Part shown: piece after piece, positions 45,651 to 54,154 of the stretch
Layout: the number at the start of each line of letters is the position of its first letter
How positions within the stretch are numbered: the stretch's first letter is position 1
From: Rhizobium sp. Root483D2
GTDB taxonomy: Bacteria > Pseudomonadota > Alphaproteobacteria > Rhizobiales > Rhizobiaceae
DNA length: 64,000 bases
Direction: 5' to 3'
Assembly (NCBI RefSeq): GCF_001426685.1
Contig: NZ_LMFB01000019.1
Location: forward strand, 395,958 to 459,957
Position numbers and translations under genes: made by a program
The notes under the pieces: model-generated
What the model was told of the DNA's origin: nothing
The model's input: the letters and a program-made list of their open reading frames with translations, nothing else
Database searches by the model: none

Positions 45651-45926
45651 CTAGTGGCGATATTGCTGGATGCGGGTCGTTCGCAGGCCGGCAAGGCCAT
45701 GGTCGCTGATCGAGGACTGCCAGGACAGGAATTCTTCAACGGTCAAGGTATAGCGTTCACAGGCTTCTTCCAGGCTCAGCAGTCCGCCACGCACGGCGGC
45801 GACGACTTCTGCCTTTCTGCGGATAACCCAACGGCGCGTGTTGGCCGGAGGAAGATCAGCAATCGTCAAGGGGCTGCCATCGGGTCCGATGACATATTTC
45901 ACGCGGGGTCGTATCATTTCGGTCAT
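45651..45926 (-). CDS. sciP: CtrA inhibitor SciP (DUF1153)
   Basis: A 91-residue DNA-binding protein matching SciP: KYVIGPDGSPLTIADLPP at the start, the conserved RRWVIRRKAEVVAAVRGG helices and LTVEEFLSWQ. In Caulobacter SciP blocks CtrA-activated transcription in G1. A GANTC site (45929-45933) overlaps its RBS region, immediately before the ATG at 45926. It lies about 1.8 kb from ctrA. Confidence 0.9.
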   Translation of the reverse strand: MTEMIRPRVKYVIGPDGSPLTIADLPPANTRRWVIRRKAEVVAAVRGGLLSLEEACERYTLTVEEFLSWQSSISDHGLAGLRTTRIQQYRH

Positions 45927-46422
45927 TGGACTCTCTACACATACTCAAGACCATATAGGCTCAACTTACCCTGCCACATTTAACATTTGCCTAAGCGGGT
46001 GGTAACAATTTGCTAATAATTTTAGAGACTTCCAGAGCGCTCTTCGACCAATTGCGGATCGTAAAAGCAAACGTCTGATCCTGTTGGCTCTACTTGCCCC
46101 TGCTTCTTTAGTATCCTCTTTCAAATATTTTGATCGAATTTCCAAAGTCCGCATAGGAGCTATGCAAATATAACTGTTCAATTTGCCTAAAATTTTTGCT
46201 AGTTGAGGCCAGTAATTGAGCATAAGCAATATATTATTGCTTTCGAATGCTCGCGATACGCCACTTATTTCAAAATGCTGGTCTTTTCGCTTCGATTGTG
46301 TCCCTCAGGGCCTCTCGGGGCTTTTGTCGGTGTTTCGACTAATCGTGCTGCTGCTTGAAAAATTCCGGAATGGGATTTTTGGAGAGCCGGCACCGGTGGC
46401 CGGCAGGTTGGTGATTAAAAAT
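45927..46422. other. AT-rich intergenic region between sciP and the LuxR-type gene (496 bp)
   Basis: Clearly more AT-rich than its surroundings (45980-46260), with TTAACATT at 45979-45986 and many short A/T runs. The LuxR-type frame is open from 46216, but the first part is not protein-like and lacks a conserved start. It probably contains promoters for both divergent genes. I see no known RNA. Confidence 0.5.
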
Positions 46423-47169
46423 ATGAGAGACCCTGACAAGCTGACCTTGCGAAGCGAGGCTTATGCTGATTTCCTTTCGGGCATGAACAGTTCTGCAGTC
46501 CAGACGGAGTATGAAGTGCTCCAGCTGATGCGCCAGTGCACGGTGCAATTCGGTTTCAGCCATTTCATGATCGCGCGTGTGCCCTTTGGCGAGCAGCAGC
46601 GCTTTGCCGAACGTCTCGTCTTGAGCAACTGGCCGTCGGAACTAGTGCGCGACTATGACAGTGCTGCCGTTTTCCAGGTCAGCGTGCTGATCGAGCGGCT
46701 GCGGCACACGAAATTGCCGGTGTTCGGCGCCACACGATCGTTGCTCAACGCTCAAGGGACGGCGGCGCGCGACACGGTCGATGCGCTGTTTTGCGCGCAG
46801 GCGATGGGCAATACCTTTGCCGTGACGCTGCACTCCACCCATGGCGAGGCCTTTGCCGCTCTTCTCAGCGGCGCGCGCGGCGAGCCGGACAGAGCCGAGA
46901 CCGCCGATCTCTATCTCACATTGCTGCAACTGTTCGAGACCCTCGAGCGCACCTTCGAAGTCGGCGCGTCGGCGCGTGACAAGCTGTCTATGCGTGAAAT
47001 CGAATGTCTGCGCTGGGCAGCCGCCGGCAAGAGCAGTGACGAGATCGCCATCATCCTTGGCATTTCCGCCTATACGGTCTCCAGCTATTTCAAGACGGCG
47101 ACCCGCAAGCTCGATTCCGTCAACCGCATGCAGGCGATCGCCCGCGCCATGCGCATGAAGCTGATCTGA
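46423..47169 (+). CDS. LuxR-family transcriptional regulator (autoinducer-type N-domain, likely LuxR solo)
   Basis: About 248 residues from ATG 46423 (MRDPDKLTLRSEAYAD), although GTG 46411 is possible. The N-terminal half resembles the LuxR ligand-binding fold. The DP pair usual in AHL-binding proteins is absent after the DYDSAAV segment. The C-terminal helix-turn-helix is intact (LSMREIECLRWAAAGKSSDE and IAIILGISAYTVSSYF). No luxI gene is visible, so a solo or ligand-independent regulator is likely. Confidence 0.8.
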   Translation: MRDPDKLTLRSEAYADFLSGMNSSAVQTEYEVLQLMRQCTVQFGFSHFMIARVPFGEQQRFAERLVLSNWPSELVRDYDSAAVFQVSVLIERLRHTKLPVFGATRSLLNAQGTAARDTVDALFCAQAMGNTFAVTLHSTHGEAFAALLSGARGEPDRAETADLYLTLLQLFETLERTFEVGASARDKLSMREIECLRWAAAGKSSDEIAIILGISAYTVSSYFKTATRKLDSVNRMQAIARAMRMKLI

Positions 47170-47349
47170 GCGGCGGCACGCCGCCGCCCTTGTTCAATTC
47201 CGCAGGACTTTCTATATAGCGGCTTGCGCGACGGCCGGTCTTTGCCGGCAATCGCATTGCTGCGGCGTTGGCCGCGTGCAGGAAACAGGGTATGGTCGCG
47301 CGAAAATGCCGAAAACCCGCCGATGGACCGGAATGCCGGATTGGATGCC

Positions 47350-48546
47350 GTGAACAGTCTCGATTTTGATCGCAAGCCCGAAGATACACGTGTCGTCGTT
47401 GCCATGTCCGGCGGCGTTGATAGTTCCGTTGTGGCCGGCATCCTGAAACGGCAAGGCTATGACGTTCTGGGCATCACGCTGCAGCTCTACGATCACGGCG
47501 CTGCCGTCCACCGCGCCGGCTCCTGCTGTGCCGGCCAGGATATCGATGACGCCCGCCGCGTCTGCGATGTTCTGGGCATTCCGCATTATGTGCTGGATTA
47601 CGAACAGCGGTTTCGCGAAACGGTGATCAATCCTTTTGCCGAGAGCTATGTGGCCGGCGAAACGCCGATCCCTTGCGTTGCCTGTAACCAGACCGTCAAG
47701 TTTGCCGATCTCCTGGCAACGGCGCGCGATCTCGGCGCTGATGCGCTGGCGACCGGCCATTATATCCGCTCCAAGGCCAATCCGCAGCTAGATGCGCCCG
47801 GCCGCCGCGCGCTGTTTCGCCCGACGGATGCCGACCGCGACCAGAGCTATTTCCTGTTTGCCACCACGCAGGAACAGATCGACTATCTGCGTTTTCCGCT
47901 CGGCAATCTCACCAAGGCGGAAACGAGGCAGCTCGCCGAGGACATGGGCCTCGTCGTCGCCAAGAAGGCGGACAGTCAGGACATCTGTTTCGTGCCGCAG
48001 GGCAAATATGCCGATATTATCAACAAGCTGAAGCCGAACGCGTCGCTGGCGGGCGATATCGTCCATTTGGACGGCCGCGTGCTCGGCAGCCATGATGGCA
48101 TCCTGCACTACACGATCGGTCAGCGCCGCGGCATCGGCGTCGCCACCGGCGAGCCGCTCTACGTGGTGCATCTCGACGCCCGCTCGCGCCGCGTCATCGT
48201 CGGCCCGAAGGAAGCGCTGGAAACCCGTAAGGTTTATCTGCGCGATATCAACTGGCTGGGCGACGGCGATATTTTCGATGTGGCGGCCGATGGTTTCGCC
48301 TGTTTTGCCAAGGTCCGCTCCACCCGCCAGCCGGCACCGGCCATCCTGCGTGCCGATGCAGGCGGGATCTCGGTCGAGCTTCTCGAAGGCGAGGCGGGCG
48401 TTGCCCCCGGCCAGGCCTGCGCGCTCTATTCCGGCATCGGCGAAGACGCCCGTGTCTATGGCGGTGGCTTCATCCTGCGTTCCGAGCGCGAAGCGGCCGC
48501 TGAAGCCGCGCTGAAAGATCTGCTGCAAAGCGTGGTTGCAGCCTGA
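47350..48546 (+). CDS. mnmA: tRNA-specific 2-thiouridylase MnmA
   Basis: A 398-residue PP-loop enzyme. SGGVDSS lies at 20-26. Catalytic cysteines are in [13 protein letters not shown] and [10 protein letters not shown]. It makes 2-thiouridine at position 34 of tRNA-Lys, Glu and Gln. The GTG at 47350 ([15 protein letters not shown]) best fits related proteins; an ATG at 47323 would add nine residues and has no RBS. No obvious terminator before the tRNA gene. Confidence 0.93.
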   Translation: MNSLDFDRKPEDTRVVVAMSGGVDSSVVAGILKRQGYDVLGITLQLYDHGAAVHRAGSCCAGQDIDDARRVCDVLGIPHYVLDYEQRFRETVINPFAESYVAGETPIPCVACNQTVKFADLLATARDLGADALATGHYIRSKANPQLDAPGRRALFRPTDADRDQSYFLFATTQEQIDYLRFPLGNLTKAETRQLAEDMGLVVAKKADSQDICFVPQGKYADIINKLKPNASLAGDIVHLDGRVLGSHDGILHYTIGQRRGIGVATGEPLYVVHLDARSRRVIVGPKEALETRKVYLRDINWLGDGDIFDVAADGFACFAKVRSTRQPAPAILRADAGGISVELLEGEAGVAPGQACALYSGIGEDARVYGGGFILRSEREAAAEAALKDLLQSVVAA

Positions 48547-48716
48547 TTAAGGGCAGGGGATGGCCGATCACGTCTGTCATCCGCCGCTTGTTCCCCATCC
48601 GTTGAAAAACTTCCGGTTTTTTGAAACCGCTCGGCTTGACACCGGCATGAACCGCACCTTATAAGCCGCCCACTGACGGCGACGACAGCGGCCAAGCGCC
48701 CAAGTCACAGTCTGAT

Positions 48717-48793
48717 GGCGGGGTAGCTCAGGTGGTTAGAGCAGCGGAATCATAATCCGCGTGTCGGGGGTTCGAGTCCCTCTCCCGCTACCA
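48717..48793 (+). tRNA. tRNA-Met (CAU), elongator type
   Basis: A 77-nt cloverleaf including the encoded CCA. The acceptor stem starts GGCGGGG, the anticodon loop ATCATAA holds CAU within the GCGGA/TCCGC stem, and GGTTCGAGTCCC forms the T-arm. The anticodon stem lacks the three G-C pairs of initiator tRNA. TilS-modified tRNA-Ile(CAU) cannot be fully excluded, but the overall sequence fits elongator Met. Confidence 0.93.
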
Positions 48794-49213
48794 ACGACTT
48801 ATAAAATCAGTTATTTTTGAAATGTCCTGATTTTGATTGCCTGGAAACGGGCGAAGCCTGCCTTCATGATTACGGCACAAAATATGATTGCAGTCTAACG
48901 TCATTCTGGCCGCGAATGTGAGTGCTTGCGCTCTTGCCTTGGTTCTTTTTAGCTGAGTGTTGAAGTCGGTCTGTGCCGATTGCCGGGTTGACAGCCGATA
49001 AGGACGCTTGTGCACATTCTACAATATTAAGTTGACTAGAGATCGCTCTTTTAGCAGAACTACCGAAGGGAGATGGCTAAGCCTTTACCATGCGCACAAA
49101 ATAAACCCCAGCCAAGATTACTTGGCTCGGCAGTAAGGCGGGATAAACCGACTTTACTTTGCAAATTTTGTAGTTTTCATGCCGATATAGATGAAGATCG
49201 TGGCAGGTTTTAA
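48794..49213. other. Intergenic region after tRNA-Met (420 bp)
   Basis: AT-rich from about 49010 on. A short hairpin AGCCAAG/CTTGGCT lies at 49110-49127. No gene is convincing on either strand. The 3' end of the tRNA gene is not seen again in the window, so there is no direct evidence for an integrated element. Confidence 0.45.
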
Positions 49214-50878
49214 ATGGGGACTATTTTATTCGATAATGAGATCACCGTCATTGAAGCGGGGAATATTTCTCATTCTGCCCAGAGCTTGGTCGTCACATTT
49301 TCCTCTTTCGGTGACAATGATCCATCTCTGCCTGGTTTTGGCCAAGCGTTTCTGGAAAAGAACGGCTGTTTTGTTATCGCCGTCAAGAAACGCGCTGACA
49401 ATTGGTATCGGGATCTGAGCCTTCAGGATTTTGCCGATGTCGTCATGCCGTTTTGCGGCAGGGCGAAACATTGCTTTACATATGGCGCCAGCATGGGGGG
49501 GTATGCGGCGTTGTATTTTGCCTCCATCATCCATGCGCAACCAATCGCCATTTCGCCGCGCAATTCCATCGATCCGCGGTTTTTTCTGCCCGAATACGCG
49601 CGCTTTAGAAATTCCTGGCCCAACCATGACCTGGCTTTATCGGCTGTTTCGAACCCCGGCATCCGCCCTTACGTAGTTTTTGATCCACGGGTGAAGGCTG
49701 ATCTCACCTATATCGACAAGGAGGTGCGTCCGGCCTTCCCGGACGGCCTCTATACGGAATTTGCCTTTTCCGGCCATCCCTCCGCGCGGGCCATGTCGGA
49801 AGCCGGGCATCTCAAATCCTTTGTTGCGGGCGCGCTGCAGGGCCATGCCATGCCAGGCCGGCTGGTATCGAGGGCCGTCAAGCGCCGCTCCGCGACCATT
49901 CTGAACGAGATGTCGAAATGGAACCTGACGCGCAAACGGCTGGACCGGGCCTTGCGCCTGTCGCAGGCCGCGCTGCAGATCGGAGGAGAGCAGTCGGATT
50001 TTCTCTATCACAAGGGCGCCCTGATGATTGCCTCTGGCAATCTGGACGGTGCTCTCAAGCTGACCGAAACGATGATCGGTACCCGGGGCGGGTCGGCATC
50101 CCTGTTTCATCGGATGGCCAGCCTTCTGGTGCGGCTTGGCAGGCTGGAAGAGGCGGTTGCGGCTGCCGATGCCGGGCTTGAGCTATCTCCGCAGAGTATC
50201 GGTTTATTAAGAACGCGGCGCAATGCACTGGAGAAAATGGAGCGCTTCGAGCAGGCCTATGCCGACGGCCTGTTCATTCTGAACTCGGGTTTCGGCTCTG
50301 CATCCGACCATCTGCATGTTTCCGGTCACCTGATATCGATGCGGAACTATGCCGGGGCCCTTGATCATCTCGATTCCTCGATCGATGAAAATGCGAGCCT
50401 GCTTGCGCTGCGGCGCCGCCGGGACTGCCTGGATGCTCTGTCGCGCCATTACGATGCGGTCGAGGCTGCCGGCCGCGTGGTCTCGCTTGCGCCTCGCAAC
50501 GTTGCCGATATTCTTCATCTCGCACATCTCAATAAGCGGGTTCGTAATATACCCGGAGCGATTGCGGCTTTAGACGATGGCATTGCCTTGCTTCCCAAGA
50601 GCCTCGAACTTCACCGGGTGAAACGGGATTATCTCATGGCTGCCAACCGGCTGACGGAAGCGGTGGATGCCGCGATCGCCGTGGTCAAGATTGCGGCGCA
50701 CAGTTCCAACGATGTCGCTGTGTTGCGGTGGTTGCGGGTCAGGCAGATGCATCAGCAGGTCACAGTCGCAGGCCGGGATAACCTCATCAGATGGCAGGAT
50801 TACGCGATCAGAATCCCAAGATTTTTCATGAGTTCGGAGCCGATTGCCATTCTCGATACCTTGGTATCGACGTTCTAG
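49214..50878 (+). CDS. Alpha/beta-hydrolase-like protein with tandem helical (TPR-like) repeats
   Basis: A 554-residue protein of unrecognised family. The first 230 residues resemble an alpha/beta hydrolase: a nucleophile elbow YGASMGGYAAL (Ser93), an SPRNSIDPRF segment, and a possible His in SGHPSAR. Residues about 235-540 are helical repeats of TPR character (ALRLSQAALQIGGEQSDFLY, LVRLGRLEEAVAAADAGLEL, ALDDGIALLPKSLELHRVK). No signal peptide. It follows tRNA-Met by 420 nt and is isolated in direction. The substrate and partner are unknown; a polysaccharide-related role is speculative. Confidence 0.65.
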   Translation: MGTILFDNEITVIEAGNISHSAQSLVVTFSSFGDNDPSLPGFGQAFLEKNGCFVIAVKKRADNWYRDLSLQDFADVVMPFCGRAKHCFTYGASMGGYAALYFASIIHAQPIAISPRNSIDPRFFLPEYARFRNSWPNHDLALSAVSNPGIRPYVVFDPRVKADLTYIDKEVRPAFPDGLYTEFAFSGHPSARAMSEAGHLKSFVAGALQGHAMPGRLVSRAVKRRSATILNEMSKWNLTRKRLDRALRLSQAALQIGGEQSDFLYHKGALMIASGNLDGALKLTETMIGTRGGSASLFHRMASLLVRLGRLEEAVAAADAGLELSPQSIGLLRTRRNALEKMERFEQAYADGLFILNSGFGSASDHLHVSGHLISMRNYAGALDHLDSSIDENASLLALRRRRDCLDALSRHYDAVEAAGRVVSLAPRNVADILHLAHLNKRVRNIPGAIAALDDGIALLPKSLELHRVKRDYLMAANRLTEAVDAAIAVVKIAAHSSNDVAVLRWLRVRQMHQQVTVAGRDNLIRWQDYAIRIPRFFMSSEPIAILDTLVSTF

Positions 50879-50927
50879 CGCTTGCCCGAGCCGGCCTCCT
50901 CTCAAACGACAATCATGCGCGGGGACC

Positions 50928-51869
50928 TCACCCCTCGCTCATGACTTCCATGCCGCCGGTCAGGCGGTCCATCAGGCTGCGGCGGACGCGGCCGACGTCG
51001 CGCAGCGGCGGTTCGCCGAACTGGCGGGCATATTCGCGGCTGAACTGCGATTGGCTCTCATAACCGACCTGGTGGCCGGCGGAGCCAGCGTCCAACATAT
51101 CCTCCAGCATCAGCCGTCGGGCTTCCTGCAGCCGCAGCTGTTTTTGATATTGCATCGGGCTCATGGCCGTGATCGCCTTGAAATGGTGGTGCAGGGAAGA
51201 GACGCTCATGCTGACGCGGCTGGCCAGGTCTTCGATCTTCAGCGGCAGCGCATAGTGTTCCTTCAGCCAGACGCAGGCGCGGCCGATCTGGTGAGACTGG
51301 CTTTCTGTGACGGCCATCTGTCGCAGTCTGGCGCTGTGCGGACCGGTCAGGAGGCGGTAGATAATCTCCTGTTCGATCAGCGGCAAAAGAACGGGAATGT
51401 CGTCCGGCCGGTCCAAAAGCCGCAGCAGGCGGATGGCGGCGTCTTCAAGATCCGGCGTTACCGAACTTACGGTCATGCCGCGTGCTGCCGGCGCCGGCGC
51501 GCCGGTTTGCACGCCCGCCCGGTCCAGCAATCCGGCAATGCGTGTGGTGTCGATGCCGAATGTCACGCTCAGATAGGGTTTTTGCTGAGATGCCTCGACG
51601 ATCTGCGTGGTGACCGGCAGGTCGATGGAGGTCAGGAGATAGTCGGCGCCGTTATAGCGGTAGGTGTCGTCGCCAAGCATGACCTGTTTTGCGCCCTGGG
51701 CGATCAGCGCCAGGCTGGGCCGATAGGCGCCGCAGGCTTTCGTGCCGGTGTCTGAGCGCCGGTGCACGCTGACGCCGGGAATGGCCGTTGCATGATCGCC
51801 ATCTTCCTTGGCGAAACGGGCAATAAGATCAATCAGTTCCTGACTGCGCGGGGTTCGTGAAGCTGTCAT
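50928..51869 (-). CDS. AraC-family transcriptional regulator
   Basis: A 313-residue protein with an N-terminal AraC-type cupin domain (about 20-175) and C-terminal double helix-turn-helix (about 200-300). The latter shows LKIEDLASRVSMSVSSLHHH and a second motif with VGYESQSQFSREYARQFGEP. Divergent from the alcohol dehydrogenase, with 223 nt between. The usual pattern is that such regulators activate the neighbouring oxidoreductase. Confidence 0.88.
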   Translation of the reverse strand: MTASRTPRSQELIDLIARFAKEDGDHATAIPGVSVHRRSDTGTKACGAYRPSLALIAQGAKQVMLGDDTYRYNGADYLLTSIDLPVTTQIVEASQQKPYLSVTFGIDTTRIAGLLDRAGVQTGAPAPAARGMTVSSVTPDLEDAAIRLLRLLDRPDDIPVLLPLIEQEIIYRLLTGPHSARLRQMAVTESQSHQIGRACVWLKEHYALPLKIEDLASRVSMSVSSLHHHFKAITAMSPMQYQKQLRLQEARRLMLEDMLDAGSAGHQVGYESQSQFSREYARQFGEPPLRDVGRVRRSLMDRLTGGMEVMSEG

Positions 51870-51959
51870 AATCGAACGTCTTTCCAGCTATTTAGATTTC
51901 GTCTCGCAAACCGTAAGTTAGTGGTTTTCCAATTATCCGCAAAACCCCGGAGGCATGTT

Positions 51960-51989
51960 TTGCAGGATCGTACAATAATCTTGCAGGAT
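51960..51989 (+). promoter_or_regulatory. Direct repeats 21 bp apart, probable AraC-type binding site
   Basis: TTGCAGGAT occurs at 51960-51968 and 51981-51989, exactly 21 bp start to start, so both face the same side of the helix. This is the spacing seen for half-sites of AraC-type regulators. They lie about 105 nt before the alcohol dehydrogenase ATG and in the intergenic region of the divergent AraC gene. Confidence 0.5.
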
Positions 51990-52092
51990 TGCTCTATCGT
52001 TCGTCGCGCATGATCTGCAACTATGCTTCCGGGGAGAGGCAATCTATGCTTCGATCACGATCCCCGCTTTCATCAGATATAAGGAGTGACCC

Positions 52093-53133
52093 ATGGCCCT
52101 GGCACGAGGATATGCTGCGACGGATGCGTCGAAGCCGCTGCAGCCCTTCACATTCGAACGGCGCGAACCCCGCGAGGACGACGTCGTCATCAGCATCAAA
52201 TATTCTGGCATCTGCCATTCGGATATTCACCAAGCCCGTAACGAGTGGGGCAATTCGGCATTTCCGATGGTTCCCGGCCACGAGATCGCCGGTATCGTCA
52301 CAGCGGTCGGCTCCAAGGTCTCCAAGTTCAAGGTCGGCGACCGGGTCGGCGTTGGCTGCTTCGTCGATAGCTGCACCACATGCGCCAGCCGCGATCTCGA
52401 TCTGGAACAGTATATGCCCGGTCTCGTCGTCACCTATAACGGCGTGGAAGCCGACGGCAAGACGCCAACCCAGGGCGGCTATTCCGATCATATCGTCGTC
52501 AAGGAGGGCTATGTCCTTTCGATCCCGGAAAACCTGCCCTTCGAAGCAACGGCACCGCTGCTCTGCGCCGGCATCACGCTTTATTCGCCGCTGCGCAATT
52601 GGGGTGCTGGCCCCGGCAAGAAGATCGCAGTCGTCGGCATGGGCGGTCTTGGCCATATGGGCGTCAAGCTTGCGCATGCGATGGGGGCCGATGTCACCGT
52701 TCTCAGCCAGTCCCTGTCGAAGCAGGAGGACGGCCTGAAGCTGGGTGCCGACCACTATTATGCAACCTCCGACGCAAAAACCTTCGAGACGCTGGCGGGA
52801 ACGTTCGACCTCATCCTGTGCACGGTCTCGGCCGAGATCGACTGGAATGCCTATCTTGGCCTGCTCAAGGTCGATGGTACGCTGGTGCTCTTGGGGATTC
52901 CGGAAAAGCCGGTGCCGGTCCATGCCTTCTCGCTCGTTCCCTCGCGCCGCAGCATTGCCGGCTCGATGATCGGTTCGATCAAGGAAACCCAGGAAATGCT
53001 CGATTTCTGCGGCGAGCACAATATCGTCTCGGAAATCGAACTGATCCGCATGGATCAGGTCAACGAGGCCTATGAGCGCGTTCTGAAGAGCGACGTGCGC
53101 TACCGCTTCGTCATCGACATGGCGACGCTGTAA
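52093..53133 (+). CDS. Zinc-type NAD(P)-dependent alcohol dehydrogenase (YahK-like)
   Basis: A 346-residue medium-chain dehydrogenase. The catalytic zinc residues are Cys in GICHSD, His/Glu in PGHEIAG and Cys in LLCAGIT; the Rossmann motif is GMGGLGHMG. Of the four structural-zinc cysteines expected in this family (as in E. coli YahK, DSCKHCEECE...YC), two are kept in DSCTTC but the third and fourth positions read Arg and Met (ASRD and LEQYM). It probably reduces aldehydes. AAGGAG precedes the ATG. Confidence 0.88.
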   Translation: MALARGYAATDASKPLQPFTFERREPREDDVVISIKYSGICHSDIHQARNEWGNSAFPMVPGHEIAGIVTAVGSKVSKFKVGDRVGVGCFVDSCTTCASRDLDLEQYMPGLVVTYNGVEADGKTPTQGGYSDHIVVKEGYVLSIPENLPFEATAPLLCAGITLYSPLRNWGAGPGKKIAVVGMGGLGHMGVKLAHAMGADVTVLSQSLSKQEDGLKLGADHYYATSDAKTFETLAGTFDLILCTVSAEIDWNAYLGLLKVDGTLVLLGIPEKPVPVHAFSLVPSRRSIAGSMIGSIKETQEMLDFCGEHNIVSEIELIRMDQVNEAYERVLKSDVRYRFVIDMATL

Positions 53134-53146
53134 AGCTTTGACAAGA

Positions 53147-53178
53147 AAAGGCCGGCGGGTTCTCCTTGCCGGCCTTTT
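53147..53178. terminator. Bidirectional terminator after the alcohol dehydrogenase
   Basis: A 10-bp stem AAAGGCCGGC (53147-53156 with 53168-53177), 11-nt loop, with T-runs on both strands. It serves the dehydrogenase (ends 53133) and the minus-strand secreted protein (ends 53203). Confidence 0.88.
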
Positions 53179-53202
53179 TAGTATCGATTGAGCATCAAAG
53201 GG

Positions 53203-53565
53203 CTATTTGACTTCGGTCAGGACTTCGGTGCCGGAGCCATCCTTGCCGGTAATCGTCCAGGCGCCGTTCAGTATGCCATCGCCCTTTACCTGGTAGACGA
53301 TCAGCCCCATGGCATCGTCCAGAACGTAAGCGGCCGCGAACGCATCGCCGTTCAGCATGCATACGCCGGTCGATTTGACGCCGGCGGTCTCCCATTCGAT
53401 GACGCAGGTGGTTTCGCTGGCCAGCGTGATTTCAGCCGTGCCGGAATAGCTGGATCCGTCGAGATTGGTGCCTTCGACGGTATATTTGCCGGCATTGACG
53501 GTTTGCGCATGCGCGGTGGAAGCAGCCGCAAGCAAAAGTGCTGCGGCGAAAATGATCTTTTTCAT
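53203..53565 (-). CDS. Small secreted protein of unknown function
   Basis: A 120-residue protein from ATG 53565 (MKKIIFAAALLLAAAS) with GAGGG upstream; a start at 53577 is possible. Signal peptide ends at AHA-QTV. The mature 100 residues are predicted beta-rich with two cysteines (TTCVIEW, GVCMLNG) that could pair. No family recognised. Bracketed by the terminator on its 3' side. Confidence 0.65.
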   Translation of the reverse strand: MKKIIFAAALLLAAASTAHAQTVNAGKYTVEGTNLDGSSYSGTAEITLASETTCVIEWETAGVKSTGVCMLNGDAFAAAYVLDDAMGLIVYQVKGDGILNGAWTITGKDGSGTEVLTEVK

Positions 53566-53662
53566 GGGTCCCCTCAAAAAAATGGCTCGATGATCGAGCG
53601 CATTTTAGCCTATGCGCAATTGGTGCCGTTTGAAAAGAACCAAAATTGTGGTGATCGGGGGT

Positions 53663-54127
53663 TCAGGCGAGCGGCAGCGGCCCGTCGTTCTTGATCTCTT
53701 CCATGACCGCATAGGTGCGCGTCTCCTTGACGCCCGGGAGCGTCCAGAGCACCTGGCCGAGGAAGTTGCGATAGGCGTTCATGTCCTCAAAGCGGGTCTT
53801 GACGAGATAGTCGAAACCGCCGGCCACCATATGGCATTCGAGCACCGACGGCGCCTGTTTGACCGCAACCGCAAACTTGTCGAAGACTTCGGGCGTCGTC
53901 TTGTCGAGCATGACCTCGATGAAGACGAGAAGGCCAAAGCCCAGCTTGTGCGGATCGAGCCGCGCACCGAAGCCCGAGACATAGCCTTCCTTCAGCAAGC
54001 GGCGCAGCCGCTCGCTGGTGGCCGTCGGCGAAAGGCCGATGCGGTCGGCCAGTTCCAGATTGGTGATCCGGCCGTCCGCCTGCAGGATGTTGAGAATCCG
54101 CCGGTCGATTTTGTCTATCTCATGCAT
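53663..54127 (-). CDS. Lrp/AsnC-family transcriptional regulator
   Basis: A 154-residue protein from ATG 54127 (MHEIDKIDRRILNILQ); a GTG at 54139 is also in frame. An N-terminal helix-turn-helix (TNLELADRIGLSPTATSERL) is followed by a RAM domain (about 70-150). It follows the M20 amidohydrolase in the same direction (stop-to-start gap 27 nt) and may regulate it or an amino-acid pathway elsewhere. Confidence 0.88.
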   Translation of the reverse strand: MHEIDKIDRRILNILQADGRITNLELADRIGLSPTATSERLRRLLKEGYVSGFGARLDPHKLGFGLLVFIEVMLDKTTPEVFDKFAVAVKQAPSVLECHMVAGGFDYLVKTRFEDMNAYRNFLGQVLWTLPGVKETRTYAVMEEIKNDGPLPLA

Positions 54128-54154
54128 CGGATGTCCCACCCGTTCAGTGACGGC

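Noticed and set aside
48717-48793. tRNA-Met 3' end as attachment site of a genomic island
   Set aside because: No integrase and no duplicate of the tRNA 3' end were found between 48794 and 64000.
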